From the NCBI GenBank assembly GCA_036494815.1, contig DASXNV010000060.1, positions 22,838-86,837 on the forward strand: DNA of 64,000 bases, in the 5' to 3' direction. Below are positions 8,028 to 17,119 of the stretch, piece after piece (positions within the stretch are counted from its first letter, which is position 1; each line of letters begins with the position of its first letter). This DNA is from Poindextera sp036494815 (GTDB lineage: Bacteria; Pseudomonadota; Alphaproteobacteria; Caulobacterales; Caulobacteraceae). Below the pieces are notes generated by a model. That model had not been told where the DNA came from and did not search any database. It worked only from the letters and a program-made list of their open reading frames with translations. The translations under genes were made by a program, and so were the position numbers.

Positions 8028-11000
8028 ATGCTGGCGATCGTGCGGCTGAGTTTGAGACGGCCGTACACCGTTTTTGTCCTGGCGATCCTGATCCTGATGT
8101 TCGGGCCGCTGGCGGCCTTGAAGGCGCCGACGGACATCTTCCCCGACATTAGGATCCCGGTGATCGCCGTGGTCTGGACCTATCGCGGCCTGCCGCCGGA
8201 CGACATGTCGGGGCGCGTCATCTATTATTACGAGCGCCAGCTCAGCTCGAGCGTCAACGATATCGAACATATCGAAAGTCAGTCCCTGCCTGGCATCGGC
8301 ATCGTGAAGATCTTCTTCCAGCCAGGCGTCGATATCCGCACAGCCACCGCTCAGGTCACCTCGCTGTCGCAGACGGTGCTCAAGCAGATGCCGCCGGGGA
8401 TCACCCCGCCCTTGATCTTGAACTACAACGCCTCGACCGTACCGATCCTGCAGATGGCCCTGTCGAGCTCAACAACGTCGGAACAGCGGCTGTTCGACCT
8501 GGGACAGAACTTCATCCGCCCGGCCCTGGCCTCGGTTAGCGGCGCTTCGGCGCCTTCGCCCTATGGCGGCCGCGAGCGTCAGATCCAGATTGATATCGAC
8601 CCCCAGGCGCTTCAGTCCAAGGGCCTGTCCGCCCAGGACGTCGCCAATGCGCTGGCGGCCCAAAACCAGATCATTCCGGCCGGAACCGCCAAGATCGGCG
8701 GCTATGAATACGACATCAAGCTCAACAACAGCCCCGAGGCGCTGGACGCGCTGAACGACCTGCCGATCAGGTCGGTGGGCGGGGCCACAGTCTATATTCG
8801 CGACGTGGCCCATGTTCGGGACGGCTCTCCGCCCCAGCGCAACGAAGTGCGTGTGGACGGGCGTCGTTCAGTGCTGATGAGCGTGCTCAAGAGCGGCTCG
8901 GCCTCGACCCTGGCGATTGTGGCCGGCGTGAAGTCCATCCTGCCGAAACTGAAGGAGACCTTGCCGCCGTCCCTGCACATCGCCCTGCTGAACGACCAGT
9001 CGGTGTTCGTGCGCGCCGCCATCTCCTCGGTGGTCAAGGAGGGGGTGATCTCCGCGGCCCTGACCAGCCTGATGATCCTGCTATTCCTAGGCAGCTGGCG
9101 TTCGACCCTGATCGTGGCGACCTCCATCCCCTTGGCGGTCCTGTGCTCGATTACGGCGCTGTCTGTTTTCGGCCAGACCTTGAACATCATGACCCTGGGT
9201 GGCCTGGCCCTGGCCGTGGGTATCTTGGTGGACGACGCCACGGTCACCATCGAGAACATCAACTGGCACCTGGAACAGGGCAAGACGGTGCTGGACGCGA
9301 TCCTGGAGGGCGCGACCCAGATCGTGACGCCGGCCTTTGTCAGCCTGCTGTGTATCAGCATCGCCTTCGTGCCGATGTTCACCCTGACCGGCGTATCGGG
9401 CTTTCTGTTCGCGCCCATGGCCGAGGCGGTGGTGTTCGCGCTGGTGGCCTCCTTCATTCTCTCACGCACCCTGGTCCCAGTCATGGCCATGTACCTGCTG
9501 AAGCCCCATCAGCCGGGCCATGCCAGCTTCATTTTGGAAGACCACGGCCAGGGCGGTCGCCCGTCGATGTCGCGCAACCCACTGGTCCGATTCCAGCACG
9601 GCTTCGAGAACGGTTTCACGCGCGTCCGCGAGCGCTACCGCGCCCTCTTGAGCATCGCCCTGCAACGGCGGGGCCTCTTCATCGCCGGGTTCCTGGCCTT
9701 CGTGCTCCTGTCCCTGGGTCTCGTCCCGCTACTGGGTTCGGACTTCTTCCCGACGGTGGATGCCGGCCAGATGACGCTGCACGTCCGCGCGCCCATCGGC
9801 ACCCGTCTGGAAGACACCGCCGCCGAGTTCGATCATATCGAACAGGTGATCCGCAAAACGATCCCGCCTGATCAGATCAGATCGATCGTCGACAACATCG
9901 GCCTGCCGGTCAGCGGGATCAATCGCGCCTATAGCAACACCGGCGGGGTCGGACCGCAGGACGGCGACATCTATATCGCCCTGTCCGAGCGCCATAAGCC
10001 GACCGCCACCTATGTGCGGTCGCTGCGCCGGGATCTGCCGCGGCAATTTCCTGGCACGATCTTCTCGTTCCTGCCGGCCGACATCATCAGCCAGATCCTC
10101 AATTTCGGGGCGCCGGCGCCCATCGATCTGCAGGTTTCCGGTCCCAACAGGGTGGAAAACGAAGCCTACGCCAATGGACTGTTGCGCCGGATGCGCCTCA
10201 TTCCCGGCCTGGCCGATGCGCGGCTGCAGCAGTCCAGCCACTATCCCGAATTCAGCGTCGCCATCGACCGGACCCACGCCGACCAGCTGGGCCTGACCGA
10301 GCGGGACCTGACCAACACCCTGTCGACCTCGCTGGCCGGCAGTTTCCAGACCGCGCCGGCCTTCTGGCTCAATCCAAAGAACGGCGTCTCCTATCCCATC
10401 GTCGCCCAGACGCCGGAGCAGGACGTGGACACCCTGTCGGGGCTGGAGGCCCTGCCTGTTACAGGAGGGGGCGGTGGTTCGCCGCAGATCCTTGGCGGCC
10501 TGGGGACGGTCACCCGAGATGAATCCGACGCGGTGGTCTCGCACTATGCGGTCCAACCCAGCTTCGACCTCTACGCCACGACCCAGGGACGGGACCTGGG
10601 CGGCGTCGCCGCGGACATCAACAGGCTGATCAGGAACACCGCCGGTGACGCCCCCAAGGGCGCTAGCGTGGCGCTACGAGGCCAGGTCGTGACCATGAAC
10701 ACTGCCTTCTCCGGTCTGATGTTCGGTCTCCTCGGCGCAGTGGTGCTGATCTATCTGGTCATCGTGGTGAACTTCCAGTCCTGGGTCGATCCGTTCGTGA
10801 TCATCACGGCCCTGCCGGCGGCCCTGGCGGGCATCGCCTGGATGCTGTTCGCCACCCACACCACCCTGTCGGTGCCCGCCCTGACCGGCGCCATCATGTG
10901 CATGGGCGTGGCCACGGCCAATTCCATTCTGGTGGTCAGTTTCGCTCGCGAGCGGCTGGAACAGTCGGGCAATGCTCTGACCGCCGCCATCGAGGCCGGT

Positions 11001-11267
11001 TTCACCCGCTTCCGCCCGGTCCTGATGACCGCCCTGGCCATGATTATCGGCATGGCCCCCATGGCCCTGGGACTTGGCGAAGGGGGCGAGCAGAACGCCC
11101 CGCTTGGGCGCGCCGTCATCGGCGGCCTGATCTTCGCCACCGTCGCCACTCTGTTTTTCGTCCCCGTGGTCTTCAGCCTCGCGCACCCGGCCCGTGCTGG
11201 CGCCGCGGCGCCTGATCCCGGCATCGACCCCGAAATCGATCCAGGCTCGGAGCAAGCCTATGCATGA
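8028..11267 (+). CDS. RND efflux permease (AcrB/MexB-like inner-membrane pump)
   Basis: The 1079-residue protein has the RND layout of 12 membrane helices and two large periplasmic loops. The proton-relay aspartates D402-D403 are present in GILVDDATVTIEN (helix 4), and the second half repeats the pattern (GAIMCMGVATANSILVVSFA). The N-terminal words PTDIFPDIRIPVIAVVWTY fit exporters that move organic compounds rather than the metal-exporting CzcA group. It is followed without a gap by its adaptor (8-bp overlap) and outer membrane factor. It follows the two-component genes after 134 bp, which may hold its own promoter. Confidence 0.95.
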   Translation: MLAIVRLSLRRPYTVFVLAILILMFGPLAALKAPTDIFPDIRIPVIAVVWTYRGLPPDDMSGRVIYYYERQLSSSVNDIEHIESQSLPGIGIVKIFFQPGVDIRTATAQVTSLSQTVLKQMPPGITPPLILNYNASTVPILQMALSSSTTSEQRLFDLGQNFIRPALASVSGASAPSPYGGRERQIQIDIDPQALQSKGLSAQDVANALAAQNQIIPAGTAKIGGYEYDIKLNNSPEALDALNDLPIRSVGGATVYIRDVAHVRDGSPPQRNEVRVDGRRSVLMSVLKSGSASTLAIVAGVKSILPKLKETLPPSLHIALLNDQSVFVRAAISSVVKEGVISAALTSLMILLFLGSWRSTLIVATSIPLAVLCSITALSVFGQTLNIMTLGGLALAVGILVDDATVTIENINWHLEQGKTVLDAILEGATQIVTPAFVSLLCISIAFVPMFTLTGVSGFLFAPMAEAVVFALVASFILSRTLVPVMAMYLLKPHQPGHASFILEDHGQGGRPSMSRNPLVRFQHGFENGFTRVRERYRALLSIALQRRGLFIAGFLAFVLLSLGLVPLLGSDFFPTVDAGQMTLHVRAPIGTRLEDTAAEFDHIEQVIRKTIPPDQIRSIVDNIGLPVSGINRAYSNTGGVGPQDGDIYIALSERHKPTATYVRSLRRDLPRQFPGTIFSFLPADIISQILNFGAPAPIDLQVSGPNRVENEAYANGLLRRMRLIPGLADARLQQSSHYPEFSVAIDRTHADQLGLTERDLTNTLSTSLAGSFQTAPAFWLNPKNGVSYPIVAQTPEQDVDTLSGLEALPVTGGGGGSPQILGGLGTVTRDESDAVVSHYAVQPSFDLYATTQGRDLGGVAADINRLIRNTAGDAPKGASVALRGQVVTMNTAFSGLMFGLLGAVVLIYLVIVVNFQSWVDPFVIITALPAALAGIAWMLFATHTTLSVPALTGAIMCMGVATANSILVVSFARERLEQSGNALTAAIEAGFTRFRPVLMTALAMIIGMAPMALGLGEGGEQNAPLGRAVIGGLIFATVATLFFVPVVFSLAHPARAGAAAPDPGIDPEIDPGSEQAYA

Positions 11268-12441
11268 CAACCCCCAGGCGATGCAGCATCGGCCGCAGCG
11301 CTGGCTGAGGATCGCCGGCGTCGCCGGTTTCAGCCTGGCCGCCCTGATCCTGGCGGCCGGTCTGGTCAGTCGCGCCAGGGCGAGCCAGGACCTGCGCGCG
11401 ACGACCACCGCCGAGGCTGTGCCGACGGTCAGTGTCATCACGCCCCAGGGACCCGCTATGGACCAGGCCCTGGTCTTGCCCGGCGATTTCCAGGCCTTTT
11501 ACAACGCCCAGATCCACGCCCGCGTCAGCGGCTATCTCAAGCGTTGGTACTGCGACATCGGCGCGCGGGTGAGGGCGGGCCAGATCCTTGCCGACATCGA
11601 TACGCCCGAGCTTGACCAGCAGTTGGCCCAGGCCCAGGCCAACCTGGCCACGGCGCGGTCCAACCAGACCCTGGCCCGAACGACCGCTGCACGGTGGACC
11701 AGCCTTCTGGCCGACGACGCCGTGTCCCGGCAAGAGGCGGATGAACGCAAGGCCGATCTGGCCGCCAAATCCTCCCTGGTCCAGGCCGCTGAGGCTGAAG
11801 TGCGACGCCTCAAGGCGCTCGAGGCGTTCAAACTGATCACCGCGCCGTTCGATGGCGTCGTCACCGGCCGCACCACCGATGTCGGCGCCCTGATCGCCGC
11901 CGGCACGCCCAACGATCCGGGCCTGTTCACCGTCGCCGACGATCACCGGCTGCGGCTCTATGTGAAGGCGCCGCAAAGCTATTCATCCGACTTCCACATA
12001 GGCGACAGCGCAGCCGTCACCGTGCCGGAGCATCCTGGCCAGACCTTCACGGCCAGGCTGACCAGCACCACCGGCGCGGTCAGCGACCAGTCAGGGACCA
12101 TGCTGATCGAGCTGCAGATCGATAACGCGGCGGACGCGCTCAAAGCGGGCGACTACGCCCAGGTTCGTTTCGCCCTGCCGGCGCAATCCAGGGTCGTGCG
12201 CCTGCCGGCCAGCGCGCTGATGTTCCGCCATCGTGGCATGGCCGTGGCCATCTTGGGGCCAGACAATCGCGTGGCCATCAAGTACGTCACTATCGCCCGC
12301 GATCTGGGATCTGCGGTGGAAATCGCCAGTGGCCTGACCCGAGACGACCAGATTATCGACAATCCGCCCGATTCCCTTGCGGTTGGAGACAAGGTGAGGA
12401 CGGCTCAAAGCGCAGACCGCCACGGCGCGGGCGAGGGCTGA
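11260..12441 (+). CDS. RND periplasmic adaptor (membrane fusion protein)
   Basis: The 393-residue protein has an N-terminal membrane anchor (about 16-36), then the lipoyl/barrel-sandwich halves (QIHARVSGYLKRWYCDIGARVRAGQILADID, split by the helix, and LITAPFDGVVTGRTTDVGA). A coiled-coil hairpin (about 105-165) lies between them and a beta-barrel region follows. ATG 11260 overlaps the permease stop by 8 bp, which favours it over upstream in-frame starts that lie entirely within the permease gene. The adaptor links the permease to the outer membrane factor encoded next. Gene order permease-adaptor-channel differs from the more common adaptor-first order. Confidence 0.93.
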   Translation: MHDNPQAMQHRPQRWLRIAGVAGFSLAALILAAGLVSRARASQDLRATTTAEAVPTVSVITPQGPAMDQALVLPGDFQAFYNAQIHARVSGYLKRWYCDIGARVRAGQILADIDTPELDQQLAQAQANLATARSNQTLARTTAARWTSLLADDAVSRQEADERKADLAAKSSLVQAAEAEVRRLKALEAFKLITAPFDGVVTGRTTDVGALIAAGTPNDPGLFTVADDHRLRLYVKAPQSYSSDFHIGDSAAVTVPEHPGQTFTARLTSTTGAVSDQSGTMLIELQIDNAADALKAGDYAQVRFALPAQSRVVRLPASALMFRHRGMAVAILGPDNRVAIKYVTIARDLGSAVEIASGLTRDDQIIDNPPDSLAVGDKVRTAQSADRHGAGEG

Positions 12442-12444
12442 CTC

Positions 12445-13896
12445 GTGCGTCCGTTGACCACGGCGTCGCTTTCGGCCGTCTTGATCGCGCTCTCAGCCTG
12501 TTCTCTGGCGCCCCCCTACAGGGTTCCGCCCACCTTCATCCCACTGACCTTCAAGGAGCAGAGACCCTGGGTCCAGGCTCAGCCGTCCGACGCCCTGGAC
12601 CGGGCCGGCTGGTGGCGGGTCTATGGCGACGCCAAGCTCGACGCGCTGGAAGCCTGCATCGAAGGTGGCAATCCATCCCTGGCCGAGGCGCTGGCCCGTT
12701 ACGACCAGGCCCGCGCCTATGCGGCTGAGGCCGCTTCTGGCCTTTATCCGCGCGTCGGCGCCGCGATGAGCGTGAGCCGCAACCGCCAGTCCGACAATCG
12801 CCCGCTCAGGGGCTCCAACCAGCCGGACGAATATGCAGCGGACACCTTGGGTGGGCAGATCGACTACGAGCTCGATTTTTGGGGGCGCCTGCGCAACCAG
12901 GCCTTCGCCGGCAGGGCAGAAGCGACGGCCAGCGCCGAAGACGTGGCCACCGTGCGCCTTAGCCTAGAGGCCGAACTGGCCGCCGACTATATCGATCTAC
13001 GCGGGTTGGATGGCCAAGCGAGCCTGTTGGCCGACGCTGTATCGGCCTATGGCAGGGCGTTGAAATTAACCGAGGAGCGGCACGCCGCCGGCATCGCCTC
13101 CGGCCTCGATGTCGGGCGCGCCCAGACCCAGCTGGAAGCGACCCAGGCGCAGGTCGCCGACGTGGCCGCGCGGCGTGCGCTGGTCGAGCACGCCATCGCC
13201 AGTCTGGTTGGCGAGCCGGCCTCGCAGTTTTCGCTGCCGGCGTCCGCGTCCCAGCCAACCCTGCCGAACCCGCCCGCCGGTCTTCCCTCGACCCTGTTGC
13301 AACGGCGGCCCGACGTCGCCGCGGCGGAGCGGCGCGAATTCGCGGCAAATGCCGCAATTGGCGTCGCCCGCGCGGGCTTTTATCCGAGTTTCGATCTCGA
13401 AGCCTTGGCGGGGTTTCAGAATACGGGCGGCGCCGGATGGCTCACCGCACCCAACAGCTATTGGACCTTGGGGCCCGCCGTCGCGCTCACCCTGTTCGAC
13501 GGCGGCCAGCGCCGCGCCCAGCTGGCGGTCGCCAAGGCTGGCTTCGACCAGGCCGGCGCACGCTATCGCGCCACCGTGCTGCGGGCGTTTCAGGACGTCG
13601 AGGACGCCCTGGCCCAAACCCACCATCTGGCGGACGAGGCGAGGGCGCAGGACGCGGCGGTCGATGCGGCCGATCGCACCGACGCCCTGGCGCTGCGCCG
13701 CTACAAGCAGGGCGCGGTCAACTATCTTGAGGTCGTGGTCGCCCAGACCGCGGCGCTGGACGCCCGCCGCACCGCCCAGGACGTCGAAACCCGCCGCCTG
13801 CGGGCCAGCATCGACCTGATCCGCGCCGTCGGCGGTGGTTGGGCGGTGGCGCCGGCGGCAGAAAATATTGCATTGGGCGCCACTGGCCGGGGGTAG
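12445..13896 (+). CDS. Outer membrane efflux lipoprotein, NodT family
   Basis: This 483-residue TolC-like protein has a lipoprotein signal ending in LSAC, with the lipidated Cys near residue 19. Its two repeated outer-membrane-efflux units each carry long alpha helices (for example LALRRYKQGAVNYLEVVVAQ in the second). The family forms trimeric channels that complete RND pumps. The start is GTG 12445, only 3 bp after the adaptor stop, with a GAGGG-like ribosome binding site at the adaptor's end. It is the last gene of the pump proper. Confidence 0.93.
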   Translation: MRPLTTASLSAVLIALSACSLAPPYRVPPTFIPLTFKEQRPWVQAQPSDALDRAGWWRVYGDAKLDALEACIEGGNPSLAEALARYDQARAYAAEAASGLYPRVGAAMSVSRNRQSDNRPLRGSNQPDEYAADTLGGQIDYELDFWGRLRNQAFAGRAEATASAEDVATVRLSLEAELAADYIDLRGLDGQASLLADAVSAYGRALKLTEERHAAGIASGLDVGRAQTQLEATQAQVADVAARRALVEHAIASLVGEPASQFSLPASASQPTLPNPPAGLPSTLLQRRPDVAAAERREFAANAAIGVARAGFYPSFDLEALAGFQNTGGAGWLTAPNSYWTLGPAVALTLFDGGQRRAQLAVAKAGFDQAGARYRATVLRAFQDVEDALAQTHHLADEARAQDAAVDAADRTDALALRRYKQGAVNYLEVVVAQTAALDARRTAQDVETRRLRASIDLIRAVGGGWAVAPAAENIALGATGRG

Positions 13897-14200
13897 GCGG
13901 CGCGGCCCGGATAAAGGTGAACAGTTAGTCCACTTTGTCCGGCGGCGTGGCTTGAGCTATGTCCGCTTCGGTTCGTGCAGCTGGATTAGACTATAAATTC
14001 TAAATACTTTAATTACGGGCCTGGCAACGTAGCAAATGTTGCGTGACGATTTTGTGAAATTCCGTAGATTCTACTGAATATGCTCGGTGAATTTTATTTC
14101 ACTGGACCTGTTTGAGCAACATCGCCGATCTCGGGTTCGCTGACGACTTGAAGCCTGTGCGCCGCTCGGCGGCCGGGCGTAGCGGACCGGGGATTTTGAC
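13897..14200. other. Intergenic stretch before the porin gene, partly AT-rich
   Basis: This 304-bp stretch has no credible gene. Its second half (about 13980-14105) is clearly AT-rich compared with the flanks and probably holds the porin promoter. A weak 5-bp inverted repeat, GCAAC/GTTGC (14024-14042), is present. No terminator with a T-run was found behind the outer membrane factor gene, so read-through from the pump operon into the porin gene is possible. Confidence 0.4.
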
Positions 14201-15928
14201 ATGAAGATGAAGACGCGCCTGTTTTGCCGGGCTGGCCTGGGCGTTTTGAGCGCCATGACCCTGGCGGCGAACGCCGACGCCAAGGCGACCAGGCACGGAC
14301 GGCGCGCCCATGCGGCCGCCTCGGCGCCCGCGGCGACGATCGCCTTGCAGGAACAGGTCAAGGCCCTGGAGAGCCAAATCGCCATGCTGCAGTCCCGGCA
14401 GGACGCCGAAACGGCCCACCGCGCCCAGGTCGATCAGCAGGTCAGCGAACTCCATCAACAGTTGGCCGCGGCCGACGCCAATGCCCAGGCCGCGAACGCG
14501 GCGGTAAGCGAGCAGATCCAGACCTTGCCCAGTTCGGTGAAGTCCGAGATCGCGGCTGAAAAGCCCAAGGACGGCAAGGTCCGCTACAAGGGCGTCGCCC
14601 TCACGGTCGGCGGCTTCCTGGCGGCCGAAGCGGTCGACCGCTCCAAGAACGAGGCGGCCGATATCGGCTCCAGCTTCTCCAAGATTCCCTTCGCCAACAC
14701 TCCGGCGGGCCATACTCAGGAGCTGCGCGGCAGCGCGCGCCAGAGCCGGCTGTCATTGCTGGCGGAGGGCGATATCAATCCCACAACCCACGCGGCCTTC
14801 TATACCGAGTTGGACTTCCTCGCCGGTCCGCAGACGGGCAATTCGAACGAAAGCAACTCGTTCAGTCCCCGCATCCGCAACGTCTACGGCACGCTCGACC
14901 TGGACCATCTAGGCCTGCACCTCCTGGCCGGCCAGAACTGGTCGCTGACAACGATGAACACCAAGGGCATCACACCCCGCAACGAACTGCCGCCGCCGAC
15001 GATCGACGCGCAATATGTCGTGGGTTTCGCCTGGGCGCGTCAGCCGCAGATCCGCCTGACCAAAGACTTCGTCGACAAGCAGGTCTGGGCCGCGGTGTCG
15101 GCCGAGAACCCGCAGACCACCTTCGCCAACGCGGCGACCGGAACGACCGGGACCTCCATTCCGGGCCTGACCGTGACCGACAACACAACGCCCACCTCAC
15201 AATTCGACAGCGCCAATACGCTGTCGCTGAACCATGTTCCGGACGTCGTCGCCAAGCTGGTGGTTGAGCCGGAGCTGTTTGGCTCAAGGCCGCTACACGT
15301 CGAGGTTTATGGCCTCTACCGCTCGTTCTACGACCGGGTGAACGTAACCAATGCTACGAACTTGCTGGGCCTGCCTGTGGGCGCCGGGAATCACAGCGCG
15401 GACGGCGGCGGGATCGGGTGGGGCGCGACCTGGGCCGTGGTTCCAAAGGTGTTGGACATCGAGGCTTCAGGCCTGACCGGTCAGGGTGTCGGCCGCTACG
15501 GCTCCGGCCAGCTTCCCGATACTGTGGTCGGCCCGGACGGCGCCCTGAAGCCCATCCAGGAGTCCATGTTCATGGGGGGCGGCACGCTACACGCCACTTC
15601 GGCGCTCGACCTCTATGTATTCGGCGGCCAGGAAAGTCAGAAGGCCGCCTATTCCAAAGTCGGCGCCGGCGTCTATGGCTTTGGCGCGCCCACCGCGACC
15701 CTGGCCGGATGCGCCATCGAAGGCGCGGCTTGTACGCCCGACATCCGGCTGATGACCCAGATCACGGGCGGTCTCTGGGACAAGATCTATCAGGGCCCGT
15801 TCGGATCTGTTCGGGTCGGCCTGCAATACTCCCACACCGAACTGACAGCCTTTTCCGGCGCGACGGGCGGGGCGCCGAAGACCAGCGACGACATGATCTT
15901 CACTAGCTTCCGCTACTATCCGTTCTGA
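14201..15928 (+). CDS. DcaP-like trimeric outer membrane porin
   Basis: The 575-residue product has a signal peptide. A predicted coiled coil follows at about residues 45-120 (heptads such as LQEQVKALESQIAMLQS), then a long beta-barrel that ends in the outer-membrane signal FRYYPF with a terminal Phe. A periplasmic coiled coil before a barrel is the mark of the DcaP-like porins, which take up small organic acids or other small solutes. The gene is in the same direction as the RND pump but separated by 304 bp, so it may be a co-regulated uptake porin or an independent gene. A sugar porin is the main alternative. Confidence 0.8.
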   Translation: MKMKTRLFCRAGLGVLSAMTLAANADAKATRHGRRAHAAASAPAATIALQEQVKALESQIAMLQSRQDAETAHRAQVDQQVSELHQQLAAADANAQAANAAVSEQIQTLPSSVKSEIAAEKPKDGKVRYKGVALTVGGFLAAEAVDRSKNEAADIGSSFSKIPFANTPAGHTQELRGSARQSRLSLLAEGDINPTTHAAFYTELDFLAGPQTGNSNESNSFSPRIRNVYGTLDLDHLGLHLLAGQNWSLTTMNTKGITPRNELPPPTIDAQYVVGFAWARQPQIRLTKDFVDKQVWAAVSAENPQTTFANAATGTTGTSIPGLTVTDNTTPTSQFDSANTLSLNHVPDVVAKLVVEPELFGSRPLHVEVYGLYRSFYDRVNVTNATNLLGLPVGAGNHSADGGGIGWGATWAVVPKVLDIEASGLTGQGVGRYGSGQLPDTVVGPDGALKPIQESMFMGGGTLHATSALDLYVFGGQESQKAAYSKVGAGVYGFGAPTATLAGCAIEGAACTPDIRLMTQITGGLWDKIYQGPFGSVRVGLQYSHTELTAFSGATGGAPKTSDDMIFTSFRYYPF

Positions 15929-15961
15929 CCGCTTCAGAAGGGGTGGCGCGGACCGGGATGG

Positions 15962-15980
15962 GCTAACCGATCCGGTTAGC
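15962..15980. repeat. Perfect 8-bp inverted repeat between convergent genes
   Basis: GCTAACCG (15962-15969) and CGGTTAGC (15973-15980) form a perfect stem around an ATC loop, between the convergent ends of the porin gene and virB11. No T-run follows on either strand, so it is not a classical intrinsic terminator. It may still end transcription weakly or bind a protein. Confidence 0.45.
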
Positions 15981-16114
15981 GGCGCGGCGCGTCTCCCCAG
16001 GTCAAATTCGGAATTCCGGTCTCGATTATGGCGTCCCCGAGCGCTGACGAGATAAGCGCAGGGTTTGGATATGCGCCTTTGCACGTCGATTATGGTTTTG
16101 TCACAGCGGGCGCC

Positions 16115-17119
16115 TCAAGCGAGATCCGCAGCGTGACACCGAATATCGGTTATTCGGCGCTGCCCGCCTACGCGTCCGAGCTGGACGACCACATCGATCA
16201 GCGAGCGCGCATAGGCCACGGTCTCGGAGCGGGAAAGCGTGAGCCCCGACTGCATCACCATGAGGGCGATCTGTTCCAGGGCGCCTTCCGGGGAATTGGC
16301 GTGGACGGTGGTGAACGACCCCGGGTGGCCGGTATTGATCGCACGCAGGAAGGTGGCGGTCTCCCGGCCCCGGATTTCACCGACGATGATGCGATCGGGC
16401 CTGAGACGAAGCGACGCTTGCAACAGATCCTCCACCGTGGCCTTCATCTCGCCCAGGTCTCCCTTGACCGCGACGAGCCCTAGGGCGTTTGGCTGGGAGA
16501 CGACGATCTCCGGCGTGTCCTCGACCGTTATGATCCGCTCGTCCGCCGGCACTACCTTGAGCAGTGCGTTCAGAAAGGTGGTCTTGCCCGACGAAGTGCC
16601 CCCGGAGATCAGCACGGTCTTGCGCGCCCGCACCGCATCGCGAAGGAAAGCGATGGGCTCGGATCGGATACGATCTCTTTCCATCGTGGGGTCCACGCGC
16701 GCCTCGGCCGGTGCAGGCAGGGGAAGGTCATAGGTCTCAAGCGGCAGTTCGATCGTCAGGTGGCGTCGGATCGAAAGCGCCCAGCCCGCTCGTGTCGCCG
16801 GCGGGCCAATCATCTGCACGCGCTCGCCCCCCGCCAGCACAGCGGCCAGCAGCGGGCTTTCGCGATTGACGCCCTGGTGAGTGGTGCGCGCGATCTGGGC
16901 GGCCAGCCGACCGAGCAGAATATCGTCCACGTCGGGCGCCTCGATCCTGACCATGGCGGGCTGCCCTGCTCGTTCGATCCAGACCTCGCCGGGACGGTTG
17001 ACCATGACTTCGGTGACGTCGGGCTGTTCCAGGAGCGGCGCGAACGGGCGCAAATAAGCGCGCAGATAGACGCCGTCGGTGGCGTGCTCCTCCAACGAGA
17101 TCGCGGTCGCGTCGCTCAA
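16115..17119 (-). CDS. virB11: Type IV secretion ATPase VirB11
   Basis: This 334-residue secretion ATPase carries Walker A GGTSSGKT at residues 173-180, an Asp box in RIITVEDTPEI, Walker B with LRPDRIIVGEIRG, and the His box in GSFTTVHANSPEGA. These are the hallmarks of the hexameric VirB11/GspE group at the inner membrane. Its start overlaps the virB10 stop by 4 bp, and it is the last gene of the operon. In known systems VirB11 works with VirB4 to drive pilus assembly and substrate export. A type II or Flp-type ATPase is excluded by the neighbouring vir genes. Confidence 0.95.
   Translation of the reverse strand: MSDATAISLEEHATDGVYLRAYLRPFAPLLEQPDVTEVMVNRPGEVWIERAGQPAMVRIEAPDVDDILLGRLAAQIARTTHQGVNRESPLLAAVLAGGERVQMIGPPATRAGWALSIRRHLTIELPLETYDLPLPAPAEARVDPTMERDRIRSEPIAFLRDAVRARKTVLISGGTSSGKTTFLNALLKVVPADERIITVEDTPEIVVSQPNALGLVAVKGDLGEMKATVEDLLQASLRLRPDRIIVGEIRGRETATFLRAINTGHPGSFTTVHANSPEGALEQIALMVMQSGLTLSRSETVAYARSLIDVVVQLGRVGGQRRITDIRCHAADLA

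Noticed and set aside
9729..10556. A 275-codon open frame antisense to the RND permease
   Set aside because: The permease frame has full family similarity through this stretch; the antisense frame has no ribosome binding site or motif.
15962..15980. Intrinsic terminator between the porin and virB11
   Set aside because: The stem is perfect but there is no T-run on either strand, so it is listed only as an inverted repeat.
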